Shown: positions 53,318 to 64,000 of the stretch, piece after piece
Numbering within the stretch: position 1 is the first letter of the stretch
How the letters are laid out: every line of letters starts with the position of its first letter
Origin: Plasmopara viticola
Lineage: Eukaryota; Oomycota; Peronosporomycetes; Peronosporales; Peronosporaceae
NCBI GenBank assembly: GCA_001695595.3
Contig: MBPM02000008.1
Location: 1,364,001-1,428,000, forward strand
Direction of reading: 5' to 3'
Length of the DNA stretch: 64,000 nucleotides
The notes under the pieces: model-generated
The model's input: the letters and a program-made list of their open reading frames with translations, nothing else
Told to the model about the DNA's origin: nothing
Databases searched by the model: none
Made by a program: the position numbers and the translations under genes

Positions 53318-54941
53318 ATGGGAAACGTACAGCAACAAGTGGGTAAGCGCATGGTCGTCGGACGCTTTGAGGTGGAGGCCTTGCAGTATCTTGGTGAAGG
53401 AGGTTCCTCTTTCATCTTTTTGGTTAAAGACGTACGAGCATCACCCAGTGCAAAGCCGCTTGTGCTTAAACGACTTGTGGCACACAATGAACAGACGGCC
53501 GAGTGGATTGCAAGCGAGGTCCGGTTACATCAGCGTTTAAGTCATCCACAAGTGGTACAATTTGTGGCGTCTCAGACCATCAAGGCTCGCGGGGACAAGA
53601 CGGAAGTGTTTATTCTCATGGAGTATTGCCCTGGCGGTCATTTGCAAGAAAATATGATCAAAATGGGTACAAAACGTTTTGCACAACATGAGCTGTTGCG
53701 TACTTTCAAAAGCCTTTGCAAGTACGTGAAAGTTGATACGGTTCTTGTTTAGAGATGTAACCTGACTTGTATTCGTTATTAGACCTGTTGCCATGCTACA
53801 CGCGCAAAAACCTCCTATAGCGCATCGCGACCTAAAGTTAGAGAATTTTCTGCTGGATAAAGAAGGTGTATACAAATTATGCGACTTTGGGTCGTGTGTC
53901 GTAGGCCCTCAGTCTCTTGCGACTAAGGCAGACCGGATGCGTGAGTCGGACAATGTATCCAAGCGTACTACCGCCATGTATCGTTCTCCCGAGTTGGCAG
54001 ATGTCGAAGGGACGGCCATGTTTGGCTCGGGTGAACTTACCGAAGCGGTCGACATTTGGGCAATGGGGTGTATACTGTATAGTATGGCGTTTTTCAAGTC
54101 ACCGTTCCCTTTGGAAGGGTTACGCACCGATCGGTATACAATCCCATCGCCTTCTCCCTACTCACCGGATGTACACGCAATCATTGCACGCATGCTCACT
54201 GCTGATGTTGACAAACGCGCTTCGATTGACCACATTATCGAATGTCTCGATGAAGTCATTTGTGGTCGGCCACTGCCCTCGTTGCCAACGGCTTCTCGAC
54301 TCCAGAAGGATACGCTACCCGTTCAAGTGGCATCTTCCGAGTCCATAGCAGCAAACAAAAAGACGGAAGCGCGAAAGGAAAGTGTAGCGAGCAAAGTCTC
54401 GAAGGAGACGGATTTGCTCAATATGGACTTTGCGCCACCCGTTGCGACCACGAAAGGCGTGGCTTCCACGACTGCAACAGTGAAGTCGTCGGAGATGACG
54501 TGGACGCCTCCTGTTGAGAATTTCGCCAACTTTGCCACTTTTCCGTCGCCGACTGGGTCCAGTCAGTCAAGCAATGCTGGTTTTGCTGCGGGATCCACGA
54601 CGTCGGATCCGTTTACTTTTTCTTCGTTTGCCAACGAACAAGCCTCTGGTGCCACTTCTTTGGCCAATGTATTTGACTTTGATGCACCTCGAGCGTCAGG
54701 ACCTCCTCCCATGGCGATCTCAAGCATGAATGCACACGCGGTGAAAGTAGATCCATTCGCAGAAATCGACGCTCCCCCTCCCGCTTTACTCTACGGTGGG
54801 ATGCCAGGCCAGCGCATGGGACAGCGTGTGGAACAGCATCAAATGGGCTTTCAACAGCCACAAGCGGGTTTGGCAACGCCACAGCCATTGCCACATCAAA
54901 TGTGGGCCAATGCAAACCAGGGGTCTAACCCGTTCTATTAA
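53318..54941 (+). CDS. NAK/AAK1-family protein kinase
   Basis: Exon 1 is 53318-53721 and exon 2 is 53783-54941; the 61-bp intron (GTACGTGA ... GTTATTAG) is in phase 2. The product is about 520 residues. The kinase domain covers about 15-290: glycine loop GEGGSSFIFLV (26-36), Lys in VLKR (51), HRDLKLEN (149-156), DFGSC (169-173) and YRSPELADVEG in place of APE. The SPE and DFGSC forms fit the NAK family (AAK1/GAK/Ark/Prk), which phosphorylates AP-2 subunits in clathrin-mediated endocytosis. The C-terminal tail is disordered and contains DPF motifs (SDPFTF, VDPFAEI) and ends GSNPFY, an NPF motif for EH-domain proteins. The start is the first ATG; upstream in-frame codons are not Met. A hAT element begins 54 bp beyond the stop. 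Confidence 0.9.
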
Positions 54942-55136
54942 TTCTGGAATTAAGAGTTAGATGAAGATATTATTCTTTGAATTGAGACAAATATGTAGTG
55001 ATGGGGACGTAAACGGTGTTAACGTAAACAAAATGTAGTTCCCGTTCCCGTCCAGGGTTCCCGTTCACGTTTTTTTAGACGTTGTTTGACGTCTCGGGAA
55101 AGACACTGTAACCTATCAAACCAATGGTTTAAAACC

Positions 55137-55463
55137 ATACCATGTTCAATGCTTCGGAAAAGGTTGGGGTGACGCCCTCCTTCCAAGCGAGGGGCCTGAA
55201 TGCTCACGCGCTTCGGGCAGGTGCTCTCGGGCATCTGCAGGTCTCTAACGAGTCTAACCCTCGACGCGACGGTCTCCAGCACCAGGACGCCACCTGGGCT
55301 CTTACCAAGTCAGCGCTAAACGGTACTGGCTCCACTGCCCGCCGAACGAGACCCGACGTATGCGGACACCACTCTATGCCGTGGACTAGCCAGACTGAGC
55401 CTAGCACGTGCATAACTTGGCAACGCGATAACGTAATACAATACAATACAATACCATGTTCAA
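55137..55463 (+). mobile_element. Short LINE-derived insertion inside hAT (copy 3)
   Basis: Element 55150-55450 (plus orientation) lies between a 13-bp target-site duplication, ATACCATGTTCAA (55137-55149 and 55451-55463), and has a (TACAA)n tail. Same architecture as the insertion at 8775-9090: LINE 5' end, the TGGGCTCTTACCAAGTCAG piece and the LINE 3' end, with the same two internal joins. It inserted after the hAT element. Confidence 0.9.
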
Positions 55464-55602
55464 GCTGCACAAACATAAGAACGGACGGGAGAAGAGCTTT
55501 TAAGACAAGTCGGCTGCTGGCACATTAAAGGTGATGTGAGTTGTGCAAAAAGTTTATTTACAACATGTAACTCTTTAGCACGTTTCTATAGTACGTCTTC
55601 AG

Positions 55603-57832
55603 CTACTCCTCTGGTTCCTCGCCAATCGTATTGCTGTAAAGAAAAATGAGATCTCTTAGGTTGGAAGAAGACAACCTATTACGCCGTGCTGTAATAATGT
55701 TTCCTGCCCACGAGAAGCAGCGCTCTGAAGGTACTGATGTAGCTACCATGCCAAAATATTTCCTCGCAATAGGAGCTAAAAGCGGAAAATCACTGCCATT
55801 TTCGCGCCACCACTTGAGACCATCGTCAAGTTTCTGTGTTTTCGACTTCTGCTTCTGGCACGTATTTTCTTGTGCCTTTTGATGGGATCTATCGTAGTAT
55901 CGATTCACCTCTGCTTCTACTTTTGCACGAAGCGACAACCCGTTTTGCACTTGAGGATGAGGCGATCTTCGCTTGCGTCCAAGGAGATCATTTATGAAGT
56001 TTTCTTCTTCATCGCTATCCTCATCGGAGCACGTGCTGTAGATATCATCGACGGCATTAGCACCAGCAGAGCGCATTGCCTCGCTCACCAAGAACTCCCT
56101 CCCTTCTATTTTTTCTGTTGCGTTCAGTGACTCACCATGCACGAATTGAGGATCAAGCAAGCAGCAATATTTCACATCCAAAGGTAATTGCTTGAATCTT
56201 TTTCGGAGCAAAAACAAGAAAAACCGACGGACGAGATGCATGCGTTCCAGCACCGAGCTTTAGTAATATTCTCCAGCGTGAGCAGGCGATATTTTGGCAA
56301 ATATCCTCTGCTTTAATAGTCGCTTTTCAAGAAGGCGTATACATGGATATATCAACGTAGCAGTGGGGTATGTTCCACCTGAAAGTGTCTTGGTTACCAG
56401 CTCAAAAACCACGAGAAGCTTGTCGAGGCATTGGATGCTAAACCACATTTCTCCAGTGGGCCTCACAATACTTGCGTCGCTGAACTCTTCTTTGCCTTTC
56501 GCTGTCAATATAAACTCCATGAATGATTGGATACTAGGACGAAGTTGCAGAAGGCGTTGAATCATGTGATGCGTGCTATTCCAGCGAGTGGCTACATCTG
56601 AAATAACGGTAAGAGGTACGGCCACATTTTGTAGCGACTTCAACTTGTCTTTTCCTTTTGAACTTTTGTTGAAGTAGTGAACAATTTTGCGAAAGCTAGA
56701 AACATGCATTCTTGTTTCACTCATGGCTTGCCTCATAGCGTTTAGAATTGAAGTTGTTGTCCGCACACTAAGACAACCATCAAGAAGACCTCCATCCAGC
56801 GTGTCATCAGCATTAACGTCCAGTGGCTCAGATTCATGCGAAACGTTGTCTATCGAACTTGCAATCGTTTGGGATTCAATCTCTACCAGTTCTTGCTCCA
56901 AGAACGCAATAGCTTCCAGTTCAATTGCAGGGTCCTCAATCCACTGCTCCTCCTCATCTTCAATGTCAGCAAAATTTTCAACCTCCTCCCTACCTTCCTC
57001 GTTCCCGTCATTATCCTCTTCCACATTTGTCACTTCGACACTTGTTTTTGAGAGAGCTCCTGACACAATCAAATGTAGCGTATGCGCCACGCATCCGAAG
57101 TGCTGCACACCTAGCGCAACACACGCACTGACAATGTTCGACCCGTTATCACGTACCATTTTGGTAACGCGAGAAACATCTAGACCCCACTTGCGCATGA
57201 GCCCGCCCAGTTTGCATTTAATCCTGGTGCCAGTGTGCTTCCCACGAAAACTCATAACATCCAAAGTGTACGTCATCATCTCAAAATTGGAATTCACAAA
57301 ATGAATAGTTAGCGAAATATAGCTATCTGTTGCTCGAGATGTCCACATGTCAGATGTGAGAGAATAGAAGTCTGCATCTTCAGCAATCTGCGTCTTTACC
57401 AGCGATCGCTTGAACTGACAGTGATTCTGCATTTTTTTCAGTTATAGTGCGGCGAGAGGGTAGCTCGTACAGACCTCTCATCGTCTGAATCAACGTCAAG
57501 AAAACACGAAGCTCCTTGTCGTCGGCAACACTTAGTGGGCGCAGTCGTTTGGCAATCCAATCAATGAAAGCTCTTGTGGCCATCTCTTCGTCAGCTGGAT
57601 CGATCTTTCTTGTTCTCTTTCTCGGAGAAAACATCATTGCATCAGATTTTCGCGTTGCATGAAGTGCGATCGCCACTCGCTTGAATGCCTGTTCACGCCC
57701 AGCTCTGCTGAGATCTTGTGGATGTTTCTCATTCATGTGCTTTCGAATGCTGGCGCTACTTCCTGATTGAAAGGTGAAAGAACTTTTGCACTTTAGACCG
57801 ATGCGTTGTAGGCTCTTTCTTCTATCCTGCAA
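55603..57832 (-). pseudogene. hAT transposase, one stop and one frameshift
   Basis: Minus strand. 57832-57380 is a BED-type N-terminal part (SSASIRKHMNEKHPQ, then LRVFLTLIQTMRGLYELPSRRTITEK); its zinc-ligand Cys are incomplete and its own start is uncertain. A frameshift at a run of seven A residues near 57432 leads into the catalytic part. Its landmarks are DFYSLTSDMWTSRATDSYISL, FGCVAHTLHLIVSGAL, TRWNSTHHMIQRLL and an acidic insert. One in-frame TAA at 56260-56262 interrupts it. The remainder to 55603 includes KYFGMVATSVPSERCFSWAGNI, the hAT dimerisation domain, followed by LRDLIFLY. Two lesions only, so the insertion is fairly recent. Confidence 0.9.
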
Positions 57833-58145
57833 TCTCAGCCGTTCAAAACTGCTCGTGTGGTGTACTATACATTAATGTTGCCGGGACGTCTCAAAACGTT
57901 TGCAATACGTCAACGGAGACCGGCTTAACGGTTTTAACGTTGAGCTGACGTCCCCATCTCTACAAATATGTAGGCTGCACAAATATAAAGCTAAACCTTC
58001 AATTGGTACGGTATTTTACTTGTGGCTACATTAGCGCAATTGCACCGTTCAGTGCAAACTCAAACCATGGACGGCTCGTTGGCCTGAGAATATGGCATTC
58101 AGCATACAGGCTGCGCAGTGCGTTTTCGAAAATTTAATTTCCCGT

Positions 58146-59286
58146 TCGCTCATAATGCAATGTAATGTATTACGTTATCGCGTTGCCAAGGTATGCACGT
58201 GCTAGGCTCAGTCTGGCTAGTCCACGGCATAGAGTGGTGTCCGCATACGTCGAGTCTCGTTCGGCGGGCAGTGCATCCAGCACCGAGGTCAAACGGGTCT
58301 TCCATTTCTTTCGGTCTTGTGCAAGGGTACGTACCACTTCGAGGTCTTGTGCTGTCCGGAGTCGAAAGCCGGAGCCACGGGAAACAAGATTGTGGTCGAG
58401 TGTCGAGGGGAGCGTGGTGCGGGGACGTCCGCGCCATTTTGCTGCGGTGGAGAAGAAGTAGGCACGCATCTGGAGGTTAGCTGGAATGTCGGGATTGCGG
58501 CGAAGTACATGGCCAAACAGGCGCCAGCGAGCTTGTGTCAGTCGTAGTCTCAGCGGCCGCTCATCACAGAGGTCGTAGAGTCTTGCATTCGAAATGGGTC
58601 GGGGGTAGCGATAGCCAAGAGCGTAGCGAAGCTGGCGGCGATGGAAACTCTCGAGGCCGTGGAGCTCTGACTTGGTAAGAGCCCAGTTGTACAGCAGAAT
58701 CGGTAGAACGTAGGTGTTGTACAATCGAATGCGTGTCTTGGGTGCAATGAACGTGAGGCGGAGCCAGACGGACCAGAGGCGGTGGAGCGCGAGGGTGGCC
58801 AGGGACTTGCGTCGGGATAGATCTTTAATATCGCCGAGGAGTGTTCCGAGCTTCTTAGTGTGGTGCCAGGTTTCTTCTCGGGATCGGGCGTGTCGAGTGG
58901 CGCCCGACGGGCTGCAGTGGCGGCGGATTTCAGTGACTTCGGTCTTGGCTTCGTTTTTTTTTTTTTCAGGGTTAGAAGGAAGTCAACAATGCGGTGCTCA
59001 CCTCTATCGTAGATCTTGGTTTCGCGGAGGCCAAGGATATCGACGCGGTAGCGCCGGAGATCTTCGGGGAGTGTTACGTGCTTCTTGCGCTTCGAACCTA
59101 GAGAATTCACATTAAAGGAGCCAATCCGGATGCGGTTGGCGCGATTAAGGGCGTGGAAGGGGGTTTGGCCTGGTGCTGGAGACCGTCGCGTCGAGGGTGA
59201 GACTCGTTAGAGACCTGCAGATGCCCGAGAGCACCTGCCCGAAGCGCGCGAGCATTAAGCCCCCGCGCTTGGAAGGTCGCTCATAA
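58146..59286 (-). mobile_element. Internally deleted LINE with TSD (copy 1)
   Basis: Element 58156-59276 (minus) lies between a perfect 10-bp duplication, TCGCTCATAA (58146-58155 and 59277-59286). From its 5' end it reads a leader, then the start of an AP-type endonuclease (NSLGSKRKKHVTLPEDLRRYRVDILGLRETK, 59110-58975). A run of 12 A follows, then the C-terminal part of reverse transcriptase (IKDLSRRKSLATLALHRLW, YNTYVLPILLYN, LRYALGYRYPRPISN; about 58900-58170), ending in an AT-rich repeat tail. Most of the endonuclease and all of the polymerase core are gone. The element was probably moved by another, complete LINE. Confidence 0.92.
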
Positions 59287-60418
59287 GTATCAGATAATTC
59301 GCTGTGCTATTAGCAAAGACGTTTGCCAACATGCTGCTGCCACTTGCAGCTTTTTATTGAGCGACAATATCTCTCAAATAAAATAACAGATCCATAAACT
59401 ACCATGATGTCTAATCTGGCCCTAAAAAGCAGGATTGCTGCCATTTAATCAACAAAGTATGTGACTTGGAAAAAGTTGCATGTTCCTATAGTCAATCCGG
59501 TAGTCAGGTATCAGGCCTCAGTCTGCTCTCAATACCAAAATGCTAGTTAAAGCGGAGGCGGATATTTTGAAGGACGCTTTCCTTTTTTCATAAATACGAT
59601 CAAGAGAGTGGTCTTGTCATGCACAGCATGTCATTGTGCTACAAGCAAAGAAGCATCTGCCAATTGCAAGGTCAGAGCAAATACTGACTAACTCCTGCAT
59701 GATGTACGAACAGACAAGAAGACCTTTTTAAGCAACAAAAACGCTGGAGCTGGCCAAGGCAAAAATTTAAACGATATTGACGATCACTAAGGACATAATA
59801 CAATCTTTTTTGTGCTTTGATGTACGAAAGCTTGGTCAGCGTTCCCGTTTTCAATCAGTTGCTTGGTTCGTACATTAATTTTTATCTGCCTCCGTTTATA
59901 TCCTGACTCTCGACATTACTTTTCTGATTTTGTGTAGAGCTGCCAACTAATTATGGAAAAACCAATATTTGAAAGAGACAAAACATTGAGATATTCGTAA
60001 ACCAAGAACAAATTCCTTAAAAATAGAAAGGAGATAGACAAATTTTTACTATCCCCTCCCAACGACAGCGTTGGTCGGATCTGATAGCTCTGCGTGATTG
60101 TTCTGAAAAGATAGTACACAATTTAATCCAGACACTGGACTCAAACTTTCTTTATTGCATCAAATCTTGAGCTCAATCGATTTCGTTGATCGGCTTGACT
60201 CGAAGGCCAAAAAGGCCAACGCCAATAATTAATCAACGCCATGGCAGCAATAATAGCAAATAGCGCGCTGAAAATAACTCGCTCCTAAGCAAAAACATAA
60301 ACAAGATTGGAAAGATAAGACTTGCATAGAAAAGTAAATATACCAAGGTTGAAAATAAATTGTGTTGGGGAAGACATCCTTATCAAAAGCCATCTGGCTC
60401 CTTGGTCCGCAAACCACG
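59287..60418. other. Intergenic, no gene seen
   Basis: AT-rich spacer with a few short minus-strand frames without content. Contains the promoter of the gene at 60419, not recognised. Confidence 0.4.
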
Positions 60419-62345
60419 ATGCAAGACATGGACACGGACTTGCTCAACTTTGATGCTTTTTTTGCGCCAAACAACGACGACGAAGGAAATGGTTGGTTTT
60501 TTGCCCGATTTCTCTCTCCAAACGCGAGTTTTAATTTATTGTTGGTCTTTTTCAGATTATTGGAACCTCGCAACTTATGCTGGCCACGACGACGAGCTTC
60601 TCGATATGACAGAGCTAGAGCCTTTGAGTCCAGTGCTTAAAACGGAATTGCCGGAACAGAGTGACCACGTGCCAATCAAACAGGAAGTTGGGAAGAAGCT
60701 TGGGTTAAAGCTCGATACGACGTTGATCAACAATGCGAAAGCAGATTGGCGCGCGCAGTTTGAGAATGCCAAGGCCAATGGGACCCCCACGGCGTCTTTG
60801 CCCGCCCGATTTGCCTTATTGTCGACGACGTGCGTGTACGAGCCGGGATTTACAACGTCGCCACGTGGAAAACGCCGAATTAGCCAGACGCAAGGCCGGC
60901 CGTTTGGGTTTCAGAATGAAGAGAAAGAAGAAGAACAAGGAGATGAGGATGAAGACGAAGCGAATAGTGACGACGCAAGTGGCGAAGAAGAACCGTTTCT
61001 CCTTGCAAGCGACGAGTATAACCTCCCTGTCTTTACCGATGCAGAATTAGCTGCCATGGTCGAGTCGCCGTCCAAATTCTCCGCAGCGTCCACGTTATCG
61101 GCTGTGCCGTCCCCATTGGATGGACTGGACACCCCGGCACTCGCGGTTGTCAATGCTCTTGCCACCGAAGAGCAAGAGATCCCCGAGGTGATTAGCATGT
61201 TTCACTCTATCTTTGCCAACTCGCCAGCCTTTCAACCACATCTGCTCGAAACGGGGCACAGCTCGACGCCTGCGTTACTCGAAACAGCGAGCGAAAACCC
61301 GCTGAAAGCTTTGCCATCCGCAGACACGGCGGCGACGGCGACTTGTGCTGTTCCTTTCGACTACTTTTCCCCTTCTTCCTATGCTGCTGCAGCCAATCAA
61401 TTCCTAGACAGCTATGGGCAGCAAGTGCAGCCGTTTTTCTTCCACCCCGAGCCAGTGACAAGTACACCCCCCTTCCTTCCATGCCAGGCCACTTCGAGCA
61501 GGTTGAATCCTCAATTTGCCACGGCCATGAGTATGGCCAACGCCGCTGCCATCAACACGATGCTCAAGATGCATGGCAACTATGGCGTCCCAATCGCCCC
61601 CATGGATTTCCGAGGCGGTGCCGCTCCATCCAAAGGCAGTGCCGTGAAACCGCTCCAACGTGCCGTGTCTGCTTCTAGCAAAGGCTCCCGTCTTGCCATC
61701 ACACCGGACATTGCCGATTTCAAGCTCGTGCAGATCTTTCATCACTTTTGTGACCCCGCGACGTCCCTTTTGACCTTGCCTCGCTTCCAGCAATTGTTAA
61801 ACCTCCACCAAGTCAAAGAAGAGGCGGCGATGGGGACGCGTGCTCTCTTGACGGACGAGAGTCCCAACGCCCCGCTTGTCGTGACGTCCGATGCCGAAAC
61901 GATCTTCCAGGCGTTGGATCGGACGACATCGGGCGTCTTGGACCTCGAACGCTTTATGCATTCGTTCCAGATTTGCAATCGCTGCACGGAAACGAAACGG
62001 CGAGCGCATCAAGCGCTCTGTGCGAGTCAAGGAAAAGCCTTTACGCCGACGGCGCTGGAACGGCAATTGATGGAAGATGTGGCGCCAGTGGTCGTGCGGG
62101 TCGTCCCCACGCGGTTTGAAGGGCATAAAGTCAAGAGTTGCGATCATTACCAATGGACGTGGTGCGAAGGGTTTGACAAGACGGGCAATGAAAAGTGTCG
62201 AGGGACGAATCGCCACGACAAGTGTCCCAAGTATCTCGCGAATTGCACCTTGTGGAAGCACAAACTGCCGCCCAAGAGTCGAAAACCAAAGTTGGAGCTT
62301 GGCCACGTCGACTCGCCGACGAAAAAGTTGAAACACTTTACTTAA
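60419..62345 (+). CDS. Putative regulator with Cys-rich tail
   Basis: Exon 1 is 60419-60491 and exon 2 is 60556-62345; the 64-bp intron (GTTGGT ... TTTTTCAG) splits an Asp codon. The product is about 620 residues. The start MQDMDTDLLNFDAFFAPNNDDEGN is an acidic-hydrophobic segment like an activation domain. Later parts contain an Arg/Lys patch, an acidic stretch (EEKEEEQGDEDEDEANSDD) and long Ser/Ala/Pro-rich disorder. A helical pair at about 480-550 has a possible EF-hand-like turn (DRTTSGVLDLERF). The C-terminal 80 residues are Cys/His-rich (SCDHYQWTWCEGF, then NEKCRGTNRHDKCPKYLANCTLWKH) and probably bind zinc. This composition suggests a DNA-associated regulator, but I do not recognise the family. 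The splice join is required because the frame upstream of 60556 has no acceptable start. Confidence 0.78.
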
Positions 62346-62467
62346 TCGAGAGGTTTGGCACTTAGTGTTTGCCAATTAGGGGGGCGTTATTATCTTAATC
62401 TAATACATTGAGGGTCCGTTCGGCTGAAGAGCCTTTTTAGATCTGTAACGGGCAAGCACGAGCGAGT

Positions 62468-63196
62468 ATGGGCAATACTTGCTGTTCGTGTTTACAACGC
62501 AAGCAGAGCGTCGATGATGTCGTGGATGGTTCGTTGGAAGACAAGTTACTGGGTCAAGTGGACGATGGGCCAGACGAAGCTCTTGCTGGTGAGGAAGCGT
62601 GGCGTCGACGACGTGAAGAGGTCCAGGAGGAAGAAGAGATGACGATGAACGACGACGAGCGAGGCAGTCGGACGTCATTTGATCGGGACGCGAACGATTG
62701 GCACAAGGCGGCAACGCTTCAGAAAGACGCAAGTGAGTTCGTTGACGACGATGAGGACAATGAAGCGTTTGGCAGTGCCGAAGAAAGTGGTGCAGAGGAC
62801 GAAGAGTTTCAAGAAACGAGCGAAGAGGGTCCGTTTGGCGAGGAGTATCGATTGACGCAATTGACGAGTCGCGACTCGTACGCTTCGAATTGCAGTGCGT
62901 TTCGAGCAGAAGATTCGCGAGTGTTTCGAGACACGGAGATTGAGGGGTCGCCAGACATGACCAACCCGTTCTTAGCTCCACGAGTGTCGTCGAGTTTCCG
63001 CGATTCGTTGACGACGACGACATTTCTCGAGAGCGAGGACGAGACCGTGCGTGCAACAGAGTTGCAGACACAAGAACAAGAGGATGACGGAGAGAGAGCG
63101 ACTCAGGCTGAAGAGTCTCGGGATTCCAGCTCGTCGACTATGCGATCTCGTTTAGCAAAGAAAAAAAAAAGAAGTAGGAAATCCACGGGCAAATAA
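62468..63196 (+). CDS. Acidic protein with N-terminal lipidation motif
   Basis: 242 codons, ATG at 62468, no intron. The first residues MGNTCCSCLQRK fit N-myristoylation of Gly2 and palmitoylation of the adjacent Cys residues (as in Fyn and some membrane-tethered adaptors). The rest is strikingly Asp/Glu/Ser-rich and disordered (DDDEDNEAFGSAEESGAEDEEF) and ends in a Lys/Arg cluster (KKKKRSRKSTGK) that could bind membranes or act as a nuclear signal. No catalytic domain is visible. A plasma-membrane-associated acidic scaffold is the most natural reading. Family unrecognised. It follows the preceding gene by 122 bp on the same strand. Confidence 0.8.
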   Translation: MGNTCCSCLQRKQSVDDVVDGSLEDKLLGQVDDGPDEALAGEEAWRRRREEVQEEEEMTMNDDERGSRTSFDRDANDWHKAATLQKDASEFVDDDEDNEAFGSAEESGAEDEEFQETSEEGPFGEEYRLTQLTSRDSYASNCSAFRAEDSRVFRDTEIEGSPDMTNPFLAPRVSSSFRDSLTTTTFLESEDETVRATELQTQEQEDDGERATQAEESRDSSSSTMRSRLAKKKKRSRKSTGK

Positions 63197-64000
63197 ATTG
63201 GACCACAAGATGTGTTATTTAGTGTTAACTGTCACTTTGACTATACCTCCCAAACGGCTTCAGCCGGTTGTTGGCTTGTGCTCTTGTATGTCGGAGGTGT
63301 ATACTTTTCATAGTCTTGCAGTCGGTATGCGGTCGGATGGTGCAGGAGGTTGAAAGAGCTCCAGCGCTTCCAGCTCTCGTCTTCGACCACGAGGGGCTCC
63401 TTGTTCGCGTTCGACTTGGTGCTACAGTGTTGTCGAGACGAATAGCATCGTGCCAAGGCATTACTGCATCCTTGACCCATGTCTTTCAAAGACGCCGAGA
63501 AGATCGCGCGCGAAAGGACATGGACTTGATACGCGGCGCTTCGTGCTCAAATCTTTTCGGATCGTATGTCCTTATACCCAAAGTCACCTAAAGGGGGGTG
63601 AAAAATATCGAATCATTAATAAGAAATACACGTCTTGATTGACACAAATGATAAGCCAGCAAGGGACCATTTCCTTGCCTTTTTGGTGTGCTGCATCTTC
63701 TTTGGCATCTGTCGTACAAATTCTCAGTACCACTAGACGCGCAATGATCCGAATATTTTTCAAAGCCTTTTTGCACGGATGATGTATCCAGATATCTTGA
63801 GACATGGCTCGAGTTGTCAGTGTCAGACGTAGGACACTTAGAGTCACACCGGTGGCAAAGACTGTCTCTTTATCTAGAGAAATTCCTCATAGCTCAAATT
63901 TCCAACGAAATAGGCTTGATGTTGCTTATGTTTTAGTGACTTGCATCATTGCTTTTGAGTGACAAGGGCATGATGAACTATCTGCTGTGTAAAAAGTGAG
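63197..64000. other. Right end, no gene supported
   Basis: Short frames on both strands (63268-63591 plus, 63584-63847 minus) overlap each other and show no domain. A gene could continue beyond the window. Confidence 0.4.

Larger units (their letters stand above)
54988..57970 (-). mobile_element. hAT DNA transposon with TIRs and 8-bp TSD
   Basis: Element 54996-57962 is flanked by a perfect 8-bp duplication, CAAATATG (54988-54995 and 57963-57970). The ends are TAGTGATGGGGACGT and its partner TAGAGATGGGGACGT (terminal inverted repeat of 15 bp with one mismatch). It begins just behind the kinase gene. Its transposase runs on the minus strand, and a short LINE derivative is inserted inside it (55137-55463). 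hAT transposases cut and paste and create 8-bp duplications, so all features agree. Confidence 0.93.

Noticed and set aside
1..64000. CRISPR array, tRNA, rRNA or prophage
   Set aside because: No direct-repeat/spacer pattern, no cloverleaf with CCA-type ends, and no rRNA core sequence was recognised by eye.

Overview
The window looks like nuclear DNA of an oomycete of the Peronosporales (a Phytophthora or downy-mildew relative). Reasons: short 60-85 bp GT-AG introns, compact convergent and divergent gene pairs, a candidate secreted effector with an RxLR-like/EER leader, and decayed Ty3/gypsy, LINE and hAT elements. This assignment is inference; there is no rRNA or other marker. No tRNA, rRNA, CRISPR array or bacterial-type operon was seen.

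Layout. 1-22 kb is gene-poor, AT-rich and repeat-rich. It holds the left arm of an effector-bearing inverted duplication (1-1390), a large imperfect inverted repeat (about 2200-8640) carrying two decayed PX-type genes, one intact PX-like gene (10114-10848), two further PX fragments, a small LINE derivative and a gypsy remnant. 22.2-24.5 kb holds one FHA-domain gene. 24.5-34 kb is again repeat-dominated: a gypsy remnant with a protease active-site motif, a 44-bp minisatellite, a broken chromo-like/cysteine-protease-like ORF, and the right arm of the effector duplication with an intact candidate effector (32725-33012, minus).

34.4-63.2 kb is gene-dense. In order: a large coiled-coil protein; a possible nuclease-fold protein; a mitochondrial carrier of succinate/fumarate type fused to EF-hands; the ATP synthase gamma subunit; a TPR-like protein; a decayed secreted-protein gene; two paralogous Cys/His mini-proteins; glucosidase II beta subunit; a Mis18-type kinetochore protein; mitochondrial ribosomal protein bL17; a NAK/AAK1-family kinase; a nearly complete hAT transposon with an embedded LINE derivative; a larger LINE derivative; a Cys-rich putative regulator; and an acidic protein predicted to be lipid-anchored.

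The housekeeping genes serve unrelated pathways (mitochondrial energy and translation, ER glycoprotein quality control, centromere, endocytosis), so proximity here does not imply an operon. The most unusual items are the EF-hand/succinate-fumarate carrier fusion, the LINE-derived short elements that share two deletion junctions and have intact target-site duplications, the nested hAT/LINE insertion, and the inverted duplication with one live and one dead effector copy.
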